A stretch of 45,841 nucleotides of DNA from Desulfobacterales bacterium (GTDB taxonomy: Bacteria; Desulfobacterota; Desulfobacteria; Desulfobacterales; JAFDHS01), in NCBI GenBank assembly GCA_030589165.1, contig JAUUWG010000003.1, positions 1 through 45,841 of the forward strand. The letters run 5' to 3'. The notes under the pieces are model-generated. The model saw only the letters and a list, made by a program, of their open reading frames with translations, did no database searches and was not told the DNA's origin. The translations under genes were made by a program, and so were the position numbers. Shown here piece after piece: positions 34,236 through 42,578 of this stretch. How positions within the stretch are numbered: the stretch's first letter is position 1; each line of letters starts with the position of its first letter.

Positions 34236-36302
34236 TTAAAAGTCAAGTTCCATTTTCCGAAAACCCGAGAATTTAATCATATGTTTAAGGCATCTGAAAT
34301 AATGATCCGTATACTGCATATCCAAAACCCACAGGTTATATATTTTTTCATGAGATAGTGACAGATTCTCTGCATAAGTTGCAGGATATAAAAGCACGGG
34401 CATTTCATCCTCCTCGATTTTTTCAGAAACGGCTGAGAGTATCAACTGAAGGGTATCACCGGAAAGCTCCTCCGGATTCAGGACAAAAACATTGATGCAA
34501 TTGGTCAGATCAGACATGTTCAAGCCGATATCCGAGATATTTACCATGATGATGGCCTTAAGACTGCCGTTCTCTTTCAATGAGAAAAGATGTCTTTCCC
34601 GTTTAAAACCCAACCGTTGATATTCCTTTGAGATTTCATCCAGGTCAAGCATGTCCGGCTCCAGATTGAGGGCCCGAATCATAAGCCCTCCCGAATGATG
34701 CTCGTAAAAACTTTCCAGTTCCTGGAGGTCTTCGGACCGGGTTTCAGTCAATCTCCACAGCCCTGGCATATCCGCTTTACTACGAAGTATTCTTCGAAAA
34801 TTAAAATAGACAAAGGTATCAATAGAAGATCCCTTTGCATTTTTTATATTTTGGGTAACCGTTCCAAAAACACGGCTGGGGAATTTATTATCAGGCCTGA
34901 AAAAACAGAAAACAAAATCCATATGCATGGAAAAAAGACGATGGGAATCATTTATAAACCCTCCCATCTGGTTCAACACAACCAGTCCGGCCTTGTGGCA
35001 GACGGAGCTTCTGGCGGCATGGTGATGAAGAAGCCATGAATTTTGATAAAAACGTACCATTGCCATATGTCCCAAAATACAACCTTTATCCTGATATATG
35101 AAATGTCTGGCGATGTTCGGATTCTGGGTGTAAAGTTTTTCATAGGTTTTTTTGATTTCCTCTTTGTTTTTCTGAATATACGAATATTTTTCCGGATAAA
35201 TAAAACCTGTTTCAAAAAAGAAATTCCACAGATCGTCCAGATCCACCTTGTTGCAGATGTAAGAATTCCTGTTTTTTACCTGATCCAGAAGACTTAGAAG
35301 CCTGACATGATCCTGAATGTCCATATCAAGAATAAACAGACCGCATTTTACCAAATTGTTTTCTTCCCCTTCACCGCAACTCCGACAAACAACCTGAGCC
35401 TTGCATTTGATCTCGAAGCTGTTCGCAAAGCTCAGCGCCAACTCGGGTATGATCATGCCCGCTAAAAGAACGGCGTTGTTCTCGTCTTCTTCTACCGAAA
35501 AACCAGAACCAGACAGCTCGAGAACCTTCAGGTTAACCATCTTTATAGTAAAAGGGTGTACAAAAATAATATTTGGCGAAGGGATCAGTTTATGTCGTGT
35601 ACTGCGGAATTGCTTGGGTTTAAACCTTTGTATCTCATGACATAAAGGTTCCAGTACATAGTCTCGCGTTTTCTGTGAAGAAGTTTGCCTGACTATCCTG
35701 CATTCTCCGGAATAAAGCGTCTCAGAGCCATCAGAAAAAACGAGGTTTACCGGGAATTCAGGATTAATCCACTGAAATGTCTGGGGGGGAGCTGTCGATA
35801 GTTCGATACGGAAGGAAACGGCGCTAAAATCTATGAGAACGCCATAAAACGACACGCTGTTTTGAAACAAAGATACATTTATGCCTTTGCATAAATGCCT
35901 TTTCACTTTTCGGGAACTGATTTCGTAGCATTTTTCCGGGAGATTGAGGCTGATGCCCTTCGCGCTTATGCTTTTCATTTCAGCCTTCACCAAAAGAAGA
36001 TTTTGGCCGTCGTTGACGAGAAGATTTTGGAATTCATACGATTTCAGTTTCTGATCAAGCCCGTCGGTTTCTATCCAGACACATTCCAAGCAGTCGTCGT
36101 GACAGGGCTGCAATTCGGCATGGAGAGAAATTGTGTTGTTATATTTTTTGTGTTTGAGGTTTATGAGGACAGTGCCGTCCTGGAAATTAATGTAGTTTAG
36201 TTTATTGATTAAATTTTTTTTACTGACCGACTTCCTTGTTTCCTGTTCACTCTCTTTGTTGATTGTGCTGATAACTTGAGGAATTCCCTGCCTGTCCCAC
36301 AT
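34236..36302 (-). CDS. Large PilZ-like / GNAT-like protein (c-di-GMP effector candidate)
   Basis: 688 aa with no signal peptide or membrane segment. The first half contains two beta-rich segments that look PilZ-like: SRKVKRHLCKGINVSLF...FYGVLIDFSA at about 130-160, and RSTRHKLIPSPNIIF...LKVLELSGSGFSVEED at about 235-280. Each has the Arg-rich then S/D-x-S-x-x-G layout, though the DFSAVSF motif of the first is degenerate. The second half (about 355-685) resembles an acetyltransferase (GNAT) fold, with IYQDKGCILGHMAMVRFYQNSW and a second repeat-like half. No enzyme activity can be assigned. RBS AGAGGT. Location before the HD-GYP gene supports a c-di-GMP role. Confidence 0.72.
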   Translation of the reverse strand: MWDRQGIPQVISTINKESEQETRKSVSKKNLINKLNYINFQDGTVLINLKHKKYNNTISLHAELQPCHDDCLECVWIETDGLDQKLKSYEFQNLLVNDGQNLLLVKAEMKSISAKGISLNLPEKCYEISSRKVKRHLCKGINVSLFQNSVSFYGVLIDFSAVSFRIELSTAPPQTFQWINPEFPVNLVFSDGSETLYSGECRIVRQTSSQKTRDYVLEPLCHEIQRFKPKQFRSTRHKLIPSPNIIFVHPFTIKMVNLKVLELSGSGFSVEEDENNAVLLAGMIIPELALSFANSFEIKCKAQVVCRSCGEGEENNLVKCGLFILDMDIQDHVRLLSLLDQVKNRNSYICNKVDLDDLWNFFFETGFIYPEKYSYIQKNKEEIKKTYEKLYTQNPNIARHFIYQDKGCILGHMAMVRFYQNSWLLHHHAARSSVCHKAGLVVLNQMGGFINDSHRLFSMHMDFVFCFFRPDNKFPSRVFGTVTQNIKNAKGSSIDTFVYFNFRRILRSKADMPGLWRLTETRSEDLQELESFYEHHSGGLMIRALNLEPDMLDLDEISKEYQRLGFKRERHLFSLKENGSLKAIIMVNISDIGLNMSDLTNCINVFVLNPEELSGDTLQLILSAVSEKIEEDEMPVLLYPATYAENLSLSHEKIYNLWVLDMQYTDHYFRCLKHMIKFSGFRKMELDF

Positions 36303-36586
36303 CTTTTTACCTCTTTAGTTAAAGAATATCGACTTGCTTTTGGCTTGTGCGTTTTGATTTTGGACATTTGCTGAGGAGTTGTTGAAAAATGCCTAACATT
36401 CTGGTTGCAATGGATTTGAATTGATCCCAGCGCAATAGTAAATATTTTATCTCTGGAAAAAGCCGCAACTGTTTTTAGTCCCTTATATGAAAGCCCATAA
36501 AGTGCATAGGTAAGGTATTAAGTCATTTTAACCAGACTATGAGCGACTTCTCAATAAGTCCGGGCGGCTCAAATTAAAGGAGTAGA
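36303..36586. other. Upstream region between the PilZ-like gene and the envelope module
   Basis: No ORF or clear promoter. Near the right end GAGC-GACTT (36541-36549) pairs with AAGTC (36556-36560) and GCTC (36567-36570), a bulged hairpin just before the ribosome site of the 53-aa ORF. Confidence 0.4.
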
Positions 36587-36748
36587 ATGAAAAACAATTA
36601 CTCGAATACAGTTGAGATAGTTAAAAATTTAATAAAATGCAACTCCAAATCGAAGACAAAGAAAAAAAGTCGGCATTCATCACATGTTAGAATTAAATTG
36701 CCCGAGATTATTAAAAACTTGTCTGCGCGCCTTACTTATTTCGTTTGA
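36587..36748 (+). CDS. Small basic ORF (53 aa), hypothetical
   Basis: ATG 36587 to TGA 36748 with a strong ribosome site AAAGGAG six bases upstream. The product begins MKNNYSNTVEIVKNLIKCNS, continues with a Lys/Ser/Arg/His-rich middle (KSKTKKKSRHSSH) and ends LPEIIKNLSARLTYFV. I do not recognise it. A bulged hairpin precedes it and the TAXI-type gene follows 133 bases later. The strong ribosome site is the main support; it could be a regulatory leader or a true small protein. Confidence 0.42.
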   Translation: MKNNYSNTVEIVKNLIKCNSKSKTKKKSRHSSHVRIKLPEIIKNLSARLTYFV

Positions 36749-36881
36749 CACCCAACATGCTATTACTTATATTTATTCAAACAATCGGCTTTTCGGCGCC
36801 TTAACATAATAAAATTTTGCGTTCGGTAAAAACATCAAAGCAAACAGAAAGGAGAACACCTTTCATCATTAAGGAAATATA

Positions 36882-38630
36882 ATGAAAAAAAAGATCGTTA
36901 TTTGTCTTGCCGTCTTACTGAGTTCAGCTCTTTTAGTTAGTGATTATATTTTGACAACTGAAGATGCCTGGGCCGGCCGTTCCCGGTCAAGTTTCAGTAG
37001 ATCCGGCTCATCCTTCAGCCGATTGAGTCCCAGCAGAAGCGTCTGGGGCAGCAGGAGTGGAGGAGGAATATTCAAAAAAACATCCAGCTCGTCAGGATAC
37101 GCAAAGCCCTCATCTTCAAAAAAATCCTATAAATACGCCAAGCCCAAGTCTGCCGTTCCAGGTTCCACCTCGTCCAAGAAATACAAAAAACCCGATAAAG
37201 CCGCATCTTCTGGTTCAGGCGGTTACGCAAAACCGAAAAAATCTTACACGGCATCGTCGTTTTCTGGAACAAAATACGACCGAAAAAAAATAAAAAAAAT
37301 CCGGAAGACCAAATCCGCTCAATCTTTAAAGGCCTATAAGGCGGAAAAGGCTAAATATAAAAAATCCGCATCCAAACCGGATCCGAAACAGTTCAGATCG
37401 AGTCCCATATACAATAAAACCCAAAGATACGGGTCCTTTGATTACAACGATCACTATACCCGACGAAACGGTTATTACCATGGTATGGGCTGGTCCATGC
37501 CTTCCTACGGCTATCTTTCCAGACCCGGTTTCGGTATGTGGGACGTTATGTTCTGGTGGATGATTCTGGATCATGTCGGAAACCGCAATTATGCCGCGAC
37601 CGCATATCACCATTCAAATGATCCGGGCTATAAGGAATGGCGGGCCGAAGCCGAAAGACTTGCCGAAGATAATGCTCAGATCAGGGAGAAACTGAAAAAA
37701 CTCGATCAGGAAACCGCATCCATGCGAACTCCCCGTGATCCGGGTTATCTACCTTCAGGCGTTCCAGCCGAAGTCGCCCTTGCGGCCGATGTCATGGCCT
37801 CAAAAAAATCCGAACGTCCCCTACTCCGTATGGCAACCGCTTCAAAAACCGGAAATTATAATTATTTCGGAACGAAACTGGCCGGGTATGCCGAAGGCGT
37901 AAACGTTGAACTCCGCAACAGCAACGGCTCCATGGAAAATCTGCGGCTTCTGATGAATGATGAAGTAGACGCAGCCCTGATCCAATCCGACGCCTTTGCC
38001 GTATATCAAAAAAAGTTTCCGAATTCACACCTTATATCCGAACAAACCGTTTTGTACAAGGAAGCCGTACAGATGATTGCAAACAAAAAATCAGGTATCA
38101 AGTACGTCGATGATATCGATCCGGACAGACATTTCCTTATTGTGGGTCCCAAAGGCTCAGGGACGGCATTGACATGGGAAGCATTTTGCATGGAGGACTC
38201 CGGTTATCGAAAAATAAGAACCATGAACATGGCCTACCCAAAAGCCTTAAAAGAGGTCGAAAAAAATCCTGACGCGGTTATGATGTTTGTTTCCGGGCTA
38301 AACAGTCCGCTCCTCAAAGAGGCCGAAAAAATGGCCGGTGAAACGAGTAACCTTCGTCTGGTTGCAGTGGACGACTGGGATTTCAACGATACATTGGATC
38401 AAAATGGAAACAGGGTCTATACATTCACCACTATCCCCACATCGATTTATCCGAATTTGCAAAAAGGATTTATTTTCGACAGAGATATTGAAACTCTTGC
38501 CGTCGATTCGGTACTTGTGGTCCGTACCGACTGGGTCGAAAAATACGGTGTCGAAGCAATGGACGCCTTGTCTTTTGCCGTTATGGAAACCCAGCCTCAT
38601 GTGGCTCGCCGGGTCCAGGGGCTGGAATAA
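36882..38630 (+). CDS. Exported protein: Ser/Lys-rich N-terminus fused to a TAXI-type solute-binding domain
   Basis: 582 aa. The signal peptide ends at EDAWA (residue 31). Residues 32-175 are low-complexity and rich in Ser, Lys, Tyr and Gly, with repeated GYAKP/YAKPK units. An aromatic segment (about 205-235, GFGMWDVMFWWMILDHVG) and a short coiled coil (about 255-285) follow. The last 270 residues resemble TAXI/NMT1-type periplasmic binding proteins (LLRMATASKTGNYNYFGTKLA, SNGSMENLRLLMNDEVDAALIQSDA, LIVGPKGSGTALTWEAF). No TRAP membrane genes are adjacent; instead DUF2491 and PspA genes follow, so it may be a sensor rather than a transporter part. RBS AAGGA. The Ser/Lys region is unusual for the family. 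Confidence 0.82.
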   Translation: MKKKIVICLAVLLSSALLVSDYILTTEDAWAGRSRSSFSRSGSSFSRLSPSRSVWGSRSGGGIFKKTSSSSGYAKPSSSKKSYKYAKPKSAVPGSTSSKKYKKPDKAASSGSGGYAKPKKSYTASSFSGTKYDRKKIKKIRKTKSAQSLKAYKAEKAKYKKSASKPDPKQFRSSPIYNKTQRYGSFDYNDHYTRRNGYYHGMGWSMPSYGYLSRPGFGMWDVMFWWMILDHVGNRNYAATAYHHSNDPGYKEWRAEAERLAEDNAQIREKLKKLDQETASMRTPRDPGYLPSGVPAEVALAADVMASKKSERPLLRMATASKTGNYNYFGTKLAGYAEGVNVELRNSNGSMENLRLLMNDEVDAALIQSDAFAVYQKKFPNSHLISEQTVLYKEAVQMIANKKSGIKYVDDIDPDRHFLIVGPKGSGTALTWEAFCMEDSGYRKIRTMNMAYPKALKEVEKNPDAVMMFVSGLNSPLLKEAEKMAGETSNLRLVAVDDWDFNDTLDQNGNRVYTFTTIPTSIYPNLQKGFIFDRDIETLAVDSVLVVRTDWVEKYGVEAMDALSFAVMETQPHVARRVQGLE

Positions 38631-38730
38631 TTAATTAATGCCCGCCCGGAAAGGGAATGGGCATCATTGATGACAAAAGATACAAGGGCACTCAATGTAA
38701 CAACATAATTATAATAATCGGAGTAGATGA

Positions 38731-39450
38731 ATGAATAGCTCGTGGCGGATATTCAAGGCAGTAGCCGCTAAAAAAGCCGAAGGTGTCAAGGATCTTTTTA
38801 AGCGGGAAAAAACAGCAAAACCTGTTGATCGGGATCTTCCCTTAGGCCTTCACATCAACGGGAAAATACTTTTGGATCAAACACCTTTTCTCCTCTGGGA
38901 AGATAAGATGACCGTGGTGTTTCCGGGCAAAGCGCAGCAGGTTGCGGCTTACGGAAAGGCAACGATCGGGGATTCGTATCTGCACAGATTTTACCTTGTC
39001 TCAGATGATGGTCGAAACGAAGAGTCCATGCTCCAGATTACCTGTGATATGAAAAACGATATCCGGGAATGCCGGCTCTTTCGATCCATGGATGAAGTTG
39101 TGCCGGAAAGCCAAGAGGATTGGGATTTCTGGTTGAGCGAAGAAGACGGATCTATAGGCTGGCAGGCCTTCGAGAGCAAAGAAGGGGTTTTATACGATCG
39201 AGCCTGGGATGACAGCGCGGATGACCATGTTCTTCCGATTGGGTTTGAAGAAACAGTCTATGCGGACAGCGCGGGCGAAGATAATCTCAAAATCTCCCAC
39301 GACGCCATGCTTTACGGCAGGTGGATCAACAAAGACGATGAAACTGCAGAATATATCCTCCTTTCGGCAGAAGACCATGGTGATACTGCCTTTGTTCATA
39401 TAATGGCCGGAATCGATATTAATCCCGCATCGATAAAGACGGTCTACTAA
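38731..39450 (+). CDS. DUF2491 (YjfK-like) protein
   Basis: 239 aa, soluble and acidic. It shows the family layout: DRDLPLGLHINGKILLDQTPFLL, FPGKAQQVAAYGKATIGDSYLHRFYL, a central EDWDFWLSEEDGSIGWQAF and a C-terminal AMLYGRWI...EYILLSAED. E. coli YjfK lies beside YjfJ, a PspA-family protein; here the order DUF2491 then PspA is also kept. The function is unknown. RBS GGAG, 8 bases before the ATG. It starts 100 bases after the TAXI-type gene; a small hairpin (ATGCCC/GGGCAT, 38638-38664) lies in that gap. A likely terminator follows. Confidence 0.82.
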   Translation: MNSSWRIFKAVAAKKAEGVKDLFKREKTAKPVDRDLPLGLHINGKILLDQTPFLLWEDKMTVVFPGKAQQVAAYGKATIGDSYLHRFYLVSDDGRNEESMLQITCDMKNDIRECRLFRSMDEVVPESQEDWDFWLSEEDGSIGWQAFESKEGVLYDRAWDDSADDHVLPIGFEETVYADSAGEDNLKISHDAMLYGRWINKDDETAEYILLSAEDHGDTAFVHIMAGIDINPASIKTVY

Positions 39451-39483
39451 ATTCCTTGATTTATAACGTATTCGATCAGTAAA

Positions 39484-39512
39484 AAACATCTCTTGGATGT
39501 TTGTATTGTCTT
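39484..39512 (+). terminator. Possible intrinsic terminator after the DUF2491 gene
   Basis: AAACATC (39484-39490) and GATGTTT (39496-39502) form a 7-bp stem with loop TCTTG, followed by a T-rich stretch. A weak GC stem keeps this uncertain. Confidence 0.4.
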
Positions 39513-39618
39513 TAATGTTGCGTTTAGATATTCAAATTTTATAAATCAGCCTGTTCGGTTCCGACTTGTCCGGTCGGGATATGACTTGAAATGATCAAAT
39601 AACAATATTAAAGTTGTT

Positions 39619-39690
39619 TGCCACAAAGTCACTAAAGCACAAAGTAATTCTTTTCTTTTTTTCTCTTCGTGTCTTAGGGTCTTAGTGGCG
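39619..39690. repeat. Inverted repeat of the GCCACNAAGNCAC type
   Basis: The left arm GCCACAAAGTCACTAAAGCA (from 39620) pairs with the right arm ending CTTAGGGTCTTAGTGGC (to 39689), with about five mismatches over 28 bases. A one-arm relative lies at 6983-7006 before polA. Degenerate GCCACNAAGNCAC palindromes are familiar dispersed intergenic repeats in deltaproteobacteria. Confidence 0.65.
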
Positions 39691-39755
39691 GAAAGAATTA
39701 TTTTTTACCATAGAAAGCACAAATTTCAGAATTAAGATACTAAGGAGTTATAACA

Positions 39756-40523
39756 ATGGCATTTTTTGGTTTTATCAAGAATTTCGGCAAACAGAAAGTA
39801 CAGCAGACAGGACAGAGCATCGTTCAGATATTGGCAACCTGGGACCCGGATACCTCATCGGCGGCAGAGATCCAACAGATGGAAGAAAGACTCGACAAAC
39901 TGACCCAACAGGTTGCTCAGGCCAAACAAACCTATCAGAAAGAACAGAAAGAAGCCGACGCCATAGAAGCTTTATACGAGCAGCGTTTAAAGGCGGCTGA
40001 AATCCTTCAGGCCAGGCTTTCGGAAGGGGGAGAAAACAGTGCGCAGGTGGAAAAAGCCCTGACAGATCTTGTCAAGGGACTGGAATCCATGCAGCCCGAT
40101 ATCGAGCGGGAGATGGAAGAGGCCGGGGAAGCCAAAGCATTTATGGAGGAGTTGGAAGAGGTGGCCGGGGTTGCCGCTGAAAAACTCAGAAACGGCCGTA
40201 AAACCCTTGAAGCGGCAAAACGGGATATGGCTCGGGCAAAGATACGTGAAGAAAGAGCAGAAGATAAGACGGAACACACAGCAATGCTTGCCGGACTGCG
40301 CAATGAAACCGATCAACTCGGAAGTGCCCTTGCTGCAATGCGCAAGGAGACTGAAAAATCCAATGTCAAGGCCGAGGCCATGAACCTGAAAACCAGGTTA
40401 CTTGCTCCCACAAAAGAAGAAAAGGGTGATACTCTGATTGCCGAAGCCATGGCCCAGGCTTCAGGCGGATCGGCAAAACCTGCAAATATCGCCGATCGTC
40501 TGGCCGCTTTAAAGAAAAAATAA
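39756..40523 (+). CDS. PspA/IM30-family membrane-stress protein (YjfJ-like)
   Basis: 255 aa, almost entirely helical coiled coil (about 42-210) after an amphipathic N-terminal segment (MAFFGFIKNFGKQKVQQTGQ). The length and the IADRLAALKKK tail fit the YjfJ branch of PspA rather than classical PspA. PspA/Vipp1 proteins polymerise on the inner face of the cytoplasmic membrane as ESCRT-III-like filaments and protect leaking membranes. Neither pspB/pspC nor pspF is adjacent; the partners here are the DUF2491 and TAXI-type proteins. RBS AAGGAG, 9 bases before the ATG. A strong terminator follows the gene. Confidence 0.88.
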   Translation: MAFFGFIKNFGKQKVQQTGQSIVQILATWDPDTSSAAEIQQMEERLDKLTQQVAQAKQTYQKEQKEADAIEALYEQRLKAAEILQARLSEGGENSAQVEKALTDLVKGLESMQPDIEREMEEAGEAKAFMEELEEVAGVAAEKLRNGRKTLEAAKRDMARAKIREERAEDKTEHTAMLAGLRNETDQLGSALAAMRKETEKSNVKAEAMNLKTRLLAPTKEEKGDTLIAEAMAQASGGSAKPANIADRLAALKKK

Positions 40524-40564
40524 TATCGCCTTACGTTCGTTTTCCTTTTCATTGGAAACTTCCG

Positions 40565-40599
40565 GGACAGCATCTTGATTATCAGGATGCTGTCCTTTC
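40565..40599 (+). terminator. Intrinsic terminator after the pspA-like gene
   Basis: GGACAGCATC (40565-40574) pairs perfectly with GATGCTGTCC (40586-40595) around an 11-base loop and is followed by TTTC. It closes the TAXI-DUF2491-PspA module. Confidence 0.7.
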
Positions 40600-40799
40600 A
40601 TTGATTTCCAACCCATTGAACTCCTTTTTCTTTTTCAAACACGTCCAATGTCTTTTTCAATGTAATTTTGATGGCTTAGTAAAAACTCAAAAAGCCAGTC
40701 CCAAATCGGATCGACAGAATGTGTGGCACGATCACCTTGATTCAGAAACCTATATATTGCGGTAACGATTCAAGAGCAGAACCAATAGGAAACCCTGGA

Positions 40800-41216
40800 A
40801 TGAAACCATGGCTGCTTTATTCAATTGTTTCGATGTGTATCTGGGGGGTCTGGGGATTTATTGGAAAGCTGGCGTCCCGCTCCGTAACCTCTTTTAACCT
40901 GCTTCTACTGGCTTTTCTGGGCAGCCTTATGGTGTTGCCCATCTCCTTTGCAATCTTTTCCAAACATTTCAAGTTTTTGTGGCAAAACACCGATTATTAC
41001 CTTGCGCTGATCACCGGAATTTTGGGGACAACCGGAGTATTGTTTTTTTATCTTGCCTTATCAAAAGGAGAGGCTTCACGGGTCGTGGTGATAACTGCAA
41101 CATATCCGGTCATTACCGTAATCCTGAGCCGCCTTTTTCTTCACGAGTGCCTCACAATCCCAAAATTTTTTGGTGTTTTGTTTGTCCTGTTAGGTATCTA
41201 TTTATTGTCACGTTAA
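40800..41216 (+). CDS. Single-domain EamA/DMT-family membrane protein
   Basis: 138 aa from ATG 40800 (MKPWLLYSIVSMCIWGVWGF), with AGGA 11 bases upstream. The open frame extends to 40719 without a better start. It has about five hydrophobic helices and one EamA domain; the C-terminal GEASRVVVITATYPVITVILS and KFFGVLFVLLGIYLL are typical. Most EamA transporters have two such domains in tandem, so this half-size protein should act as a dimer, as small multidrug-resistance transporters do. The substrate is unknown. The 276-base gap before it holds the pspA terminator and nothing else I can name. Confidence 0.85.
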   Translation: MKPWLLYSIVSMCIWGVWGFIGKLASRSVTSFNLLLLAFLGSLMVLPISFAIFSKHFKFLWQNTDYYLALITGILGTTGVLFFYLALSKGEASRVVVITATYPVITVILSRLFLHECLTIPKFFGVLFVLLGIYLLSR

Positions 41217-41331
41217 GAGCCTGTTTAAAAGCACCTTGAATCAGAACGAAAATGCTTATTGATCATGAGAATTTTTTTCAGTAGTCTTTGTCCGATAATA
41301 AAAATCCTAAACCCTGAAAGAGGAGATGGAG

Positions 41332-41682
41332 ATGGATATGGATATAAAAGTCGTTCTTCATGTAGACTCGGATATGGAAGAGAGGCTTGCCATGGCGTTG
41401 AACAATATAACCAACTTATTAAAAGAGGTAAGCCACGAACAAGCATCCGTTTATTTGCTGATTAACGGGCCTGCCGTAAAATTGCTCCGTAACAACCGGA
41501 TTTATGCCGACAAGTTCAACAAACTATCAGATATCGGCGTACGCTTCCTGGTTTGTAACAACTCTTTGACCAAAACCGGGATTGATAAAGACGAGCTGCC
41601 TGATTCCTGTGAGGTTGTACCTGCCGGAATTTTAGAACTCATTCGGCTGCAGAACAAAGGATGCGCCTATGTTAAACCTTGA
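41332..41682 (+). CDS. DsrE-like small sulfur-relay-type protein
   Basis: About 116 aa. The alpha/beta layout IKVVLHVDSDMEERLAMALNNITNLLKEV, VYLLINGPAVKLL, VRFLVCNNSLTKTGI and VVPAGILELIRLQNKGCAYVKP matches the DsrE/YchN-like fold. C92 to C94 (within VCNNS, depending on the start) is where these proteins often carry a functional Cys. No dsr genes are adjacent. Three in-frame ATGs (41326, 41332, 41338) follow GAGGAG at 41320-41325; 41332 has a workable 6-base spacing, while 41326 would touch the ribosome site. It is probably co-transcribed with the membrane protein gene 38 bases downstream. Confidence 0.8.
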   Translation: MDMDIKVVLHVDSDMEERLAMALNNITNLLKEVSHEQASVYLLINGPAVKLLRNNRIYADKFNKLSDIGVRFLVCNNSLTKTGIDKDELPDSCEVVPAGILELIRLQNKGCAYVKP

Positions 41683-41720
41683 TGACCTCTCAAAATCAAA
41701 AAAAGCGCTGAAGGTGATTT

Positions 41721-42470
41721 ATGAAATGCCCCAAGTGCGGTTTTGAGCAAGCAGATCAACATACCGAATGTATAAGATGTGGTATTGTTTTTGAAAAATA
41801 CCGAAGATTTCAAAATTCCACATCAAATTCAAATATATTGCCGTTAAAGGATAATAAAAAAGCAGTAACCGTTGAAAATCCCCTGAAGAAGTTTCTTCTT
41901 TATGTAGAACCGGCAGTCGACCCGATTTATTTTGGCGTCAGGATATTGATTTTTCTTTTGTTTCTTATATGGGGATGGAAATTTATTCTCACCCCTATGG
42001 AGAGTAATTATACCGGCAACAGTTTTTGGTACCTTGTCAACCTTCCTTTCCATGAAGCAGGTCATATCGTTTTTCGACCTTTTGGGGAATTTATCACCTC
42101 CCTGGGAGGAAGTCTCGGCCAATTGTTGATGCCTTTGATATGTTTTTTCGTTTTTATTCTAAAGTCCAAAGATACATTTGCCGCTTCAATTGCCTTGTGG
42201 TGGTTTGGAGAAAATTTTATGGACCTTGCGCCCTACATTAACGACGCCAGGGAACTGGAATTGATGCTTTTAGGCGGCAATACAGGACGTACTTCACCCT
42301 ATGGCTTCCATGACTGGGAATATATTCTGACTGAATCAGGATGGCTGCATTACGACCATGCTCTGGCCCATTTTGCCTACAACCTTGGAACAGTCCTGAT
42401 GTTAATCTCTTTTATTTGGGGAGGCTGTTTACTTTTGAAACAATACCGGAATCTCGATCTGAAAAATTAA
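41721..42470 (+). CDS. Zinc-ribbon membrane protein with HEAGH metallopeptidase-like motif
   Basis: 249 aa. An N-terminal zinc ribbon (C3, C6, C17, C20) is followed by a short linker and about five transmembrane helices. LVNLPFHEAGHIVF places an HExxH zinc motif (H111, E112, H115) at the start of a membrane segment, and a later GENFMDLAPYINDAR segment could supply a third ligand, as in M50 or related intramembrane proteases. I do not recognise a named subfamily. RBS GAAGGTG, 5 bases before the ATG. Whether it is an active protease cannot be told from sequence. Confidence 0.78.
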   Translation: MKCPKCGFEQADQHTECIRCGIVFEKYRRFQNSTSNSNILPLKDNKKAVTVENPLKKFLLYVEPAVDPIYFGVRILIFLLFLIWGWKFILTPMESNYTGNSFWYLVNLPFHEAGHIVFRPFGEFITSLGGSLGQLLMPLICFFVFILKSKDTFAASIALWWFGENFMDLAPYINDARELELMLLGGNTGRTSPYGFHDWEYILTESGWLHYDHALAHFAYNLGTVLMLISFIWGGCLLLKQYRNLDLKN

Positions 42471-42578
42471 AAATGGATACCTCAAAAAAAATAAAGTATG
42501 TTAAGATAATTTTTTAATTAGAAAAATATATTAAATTCAGACACGATTAAGAAAAAGACAAGAAGGGATTCTTTGAAT

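Larger units (their letters stand above)
39451..39755. other. 305-base gap between DUF2491 and pspA-like genes
   Basis: Contains the terminator-like hairpin at 39484-39502, a large inverted repeat at 39619-39690 and, at 39709-39746, a motif shared with 21132-21168. No ORF is supported. No sigma-54 promoter (typical of classical psp operons) is visible. Confidence 0.6.

Noticed and set aside
40711-40728. TGGCACGATCACCTTGAT as a sigma-54 promoter
   Set aside because: The -24 half is good, but no GC dinucleotide lies 10 bases after the GG, so the -12 element is missing.
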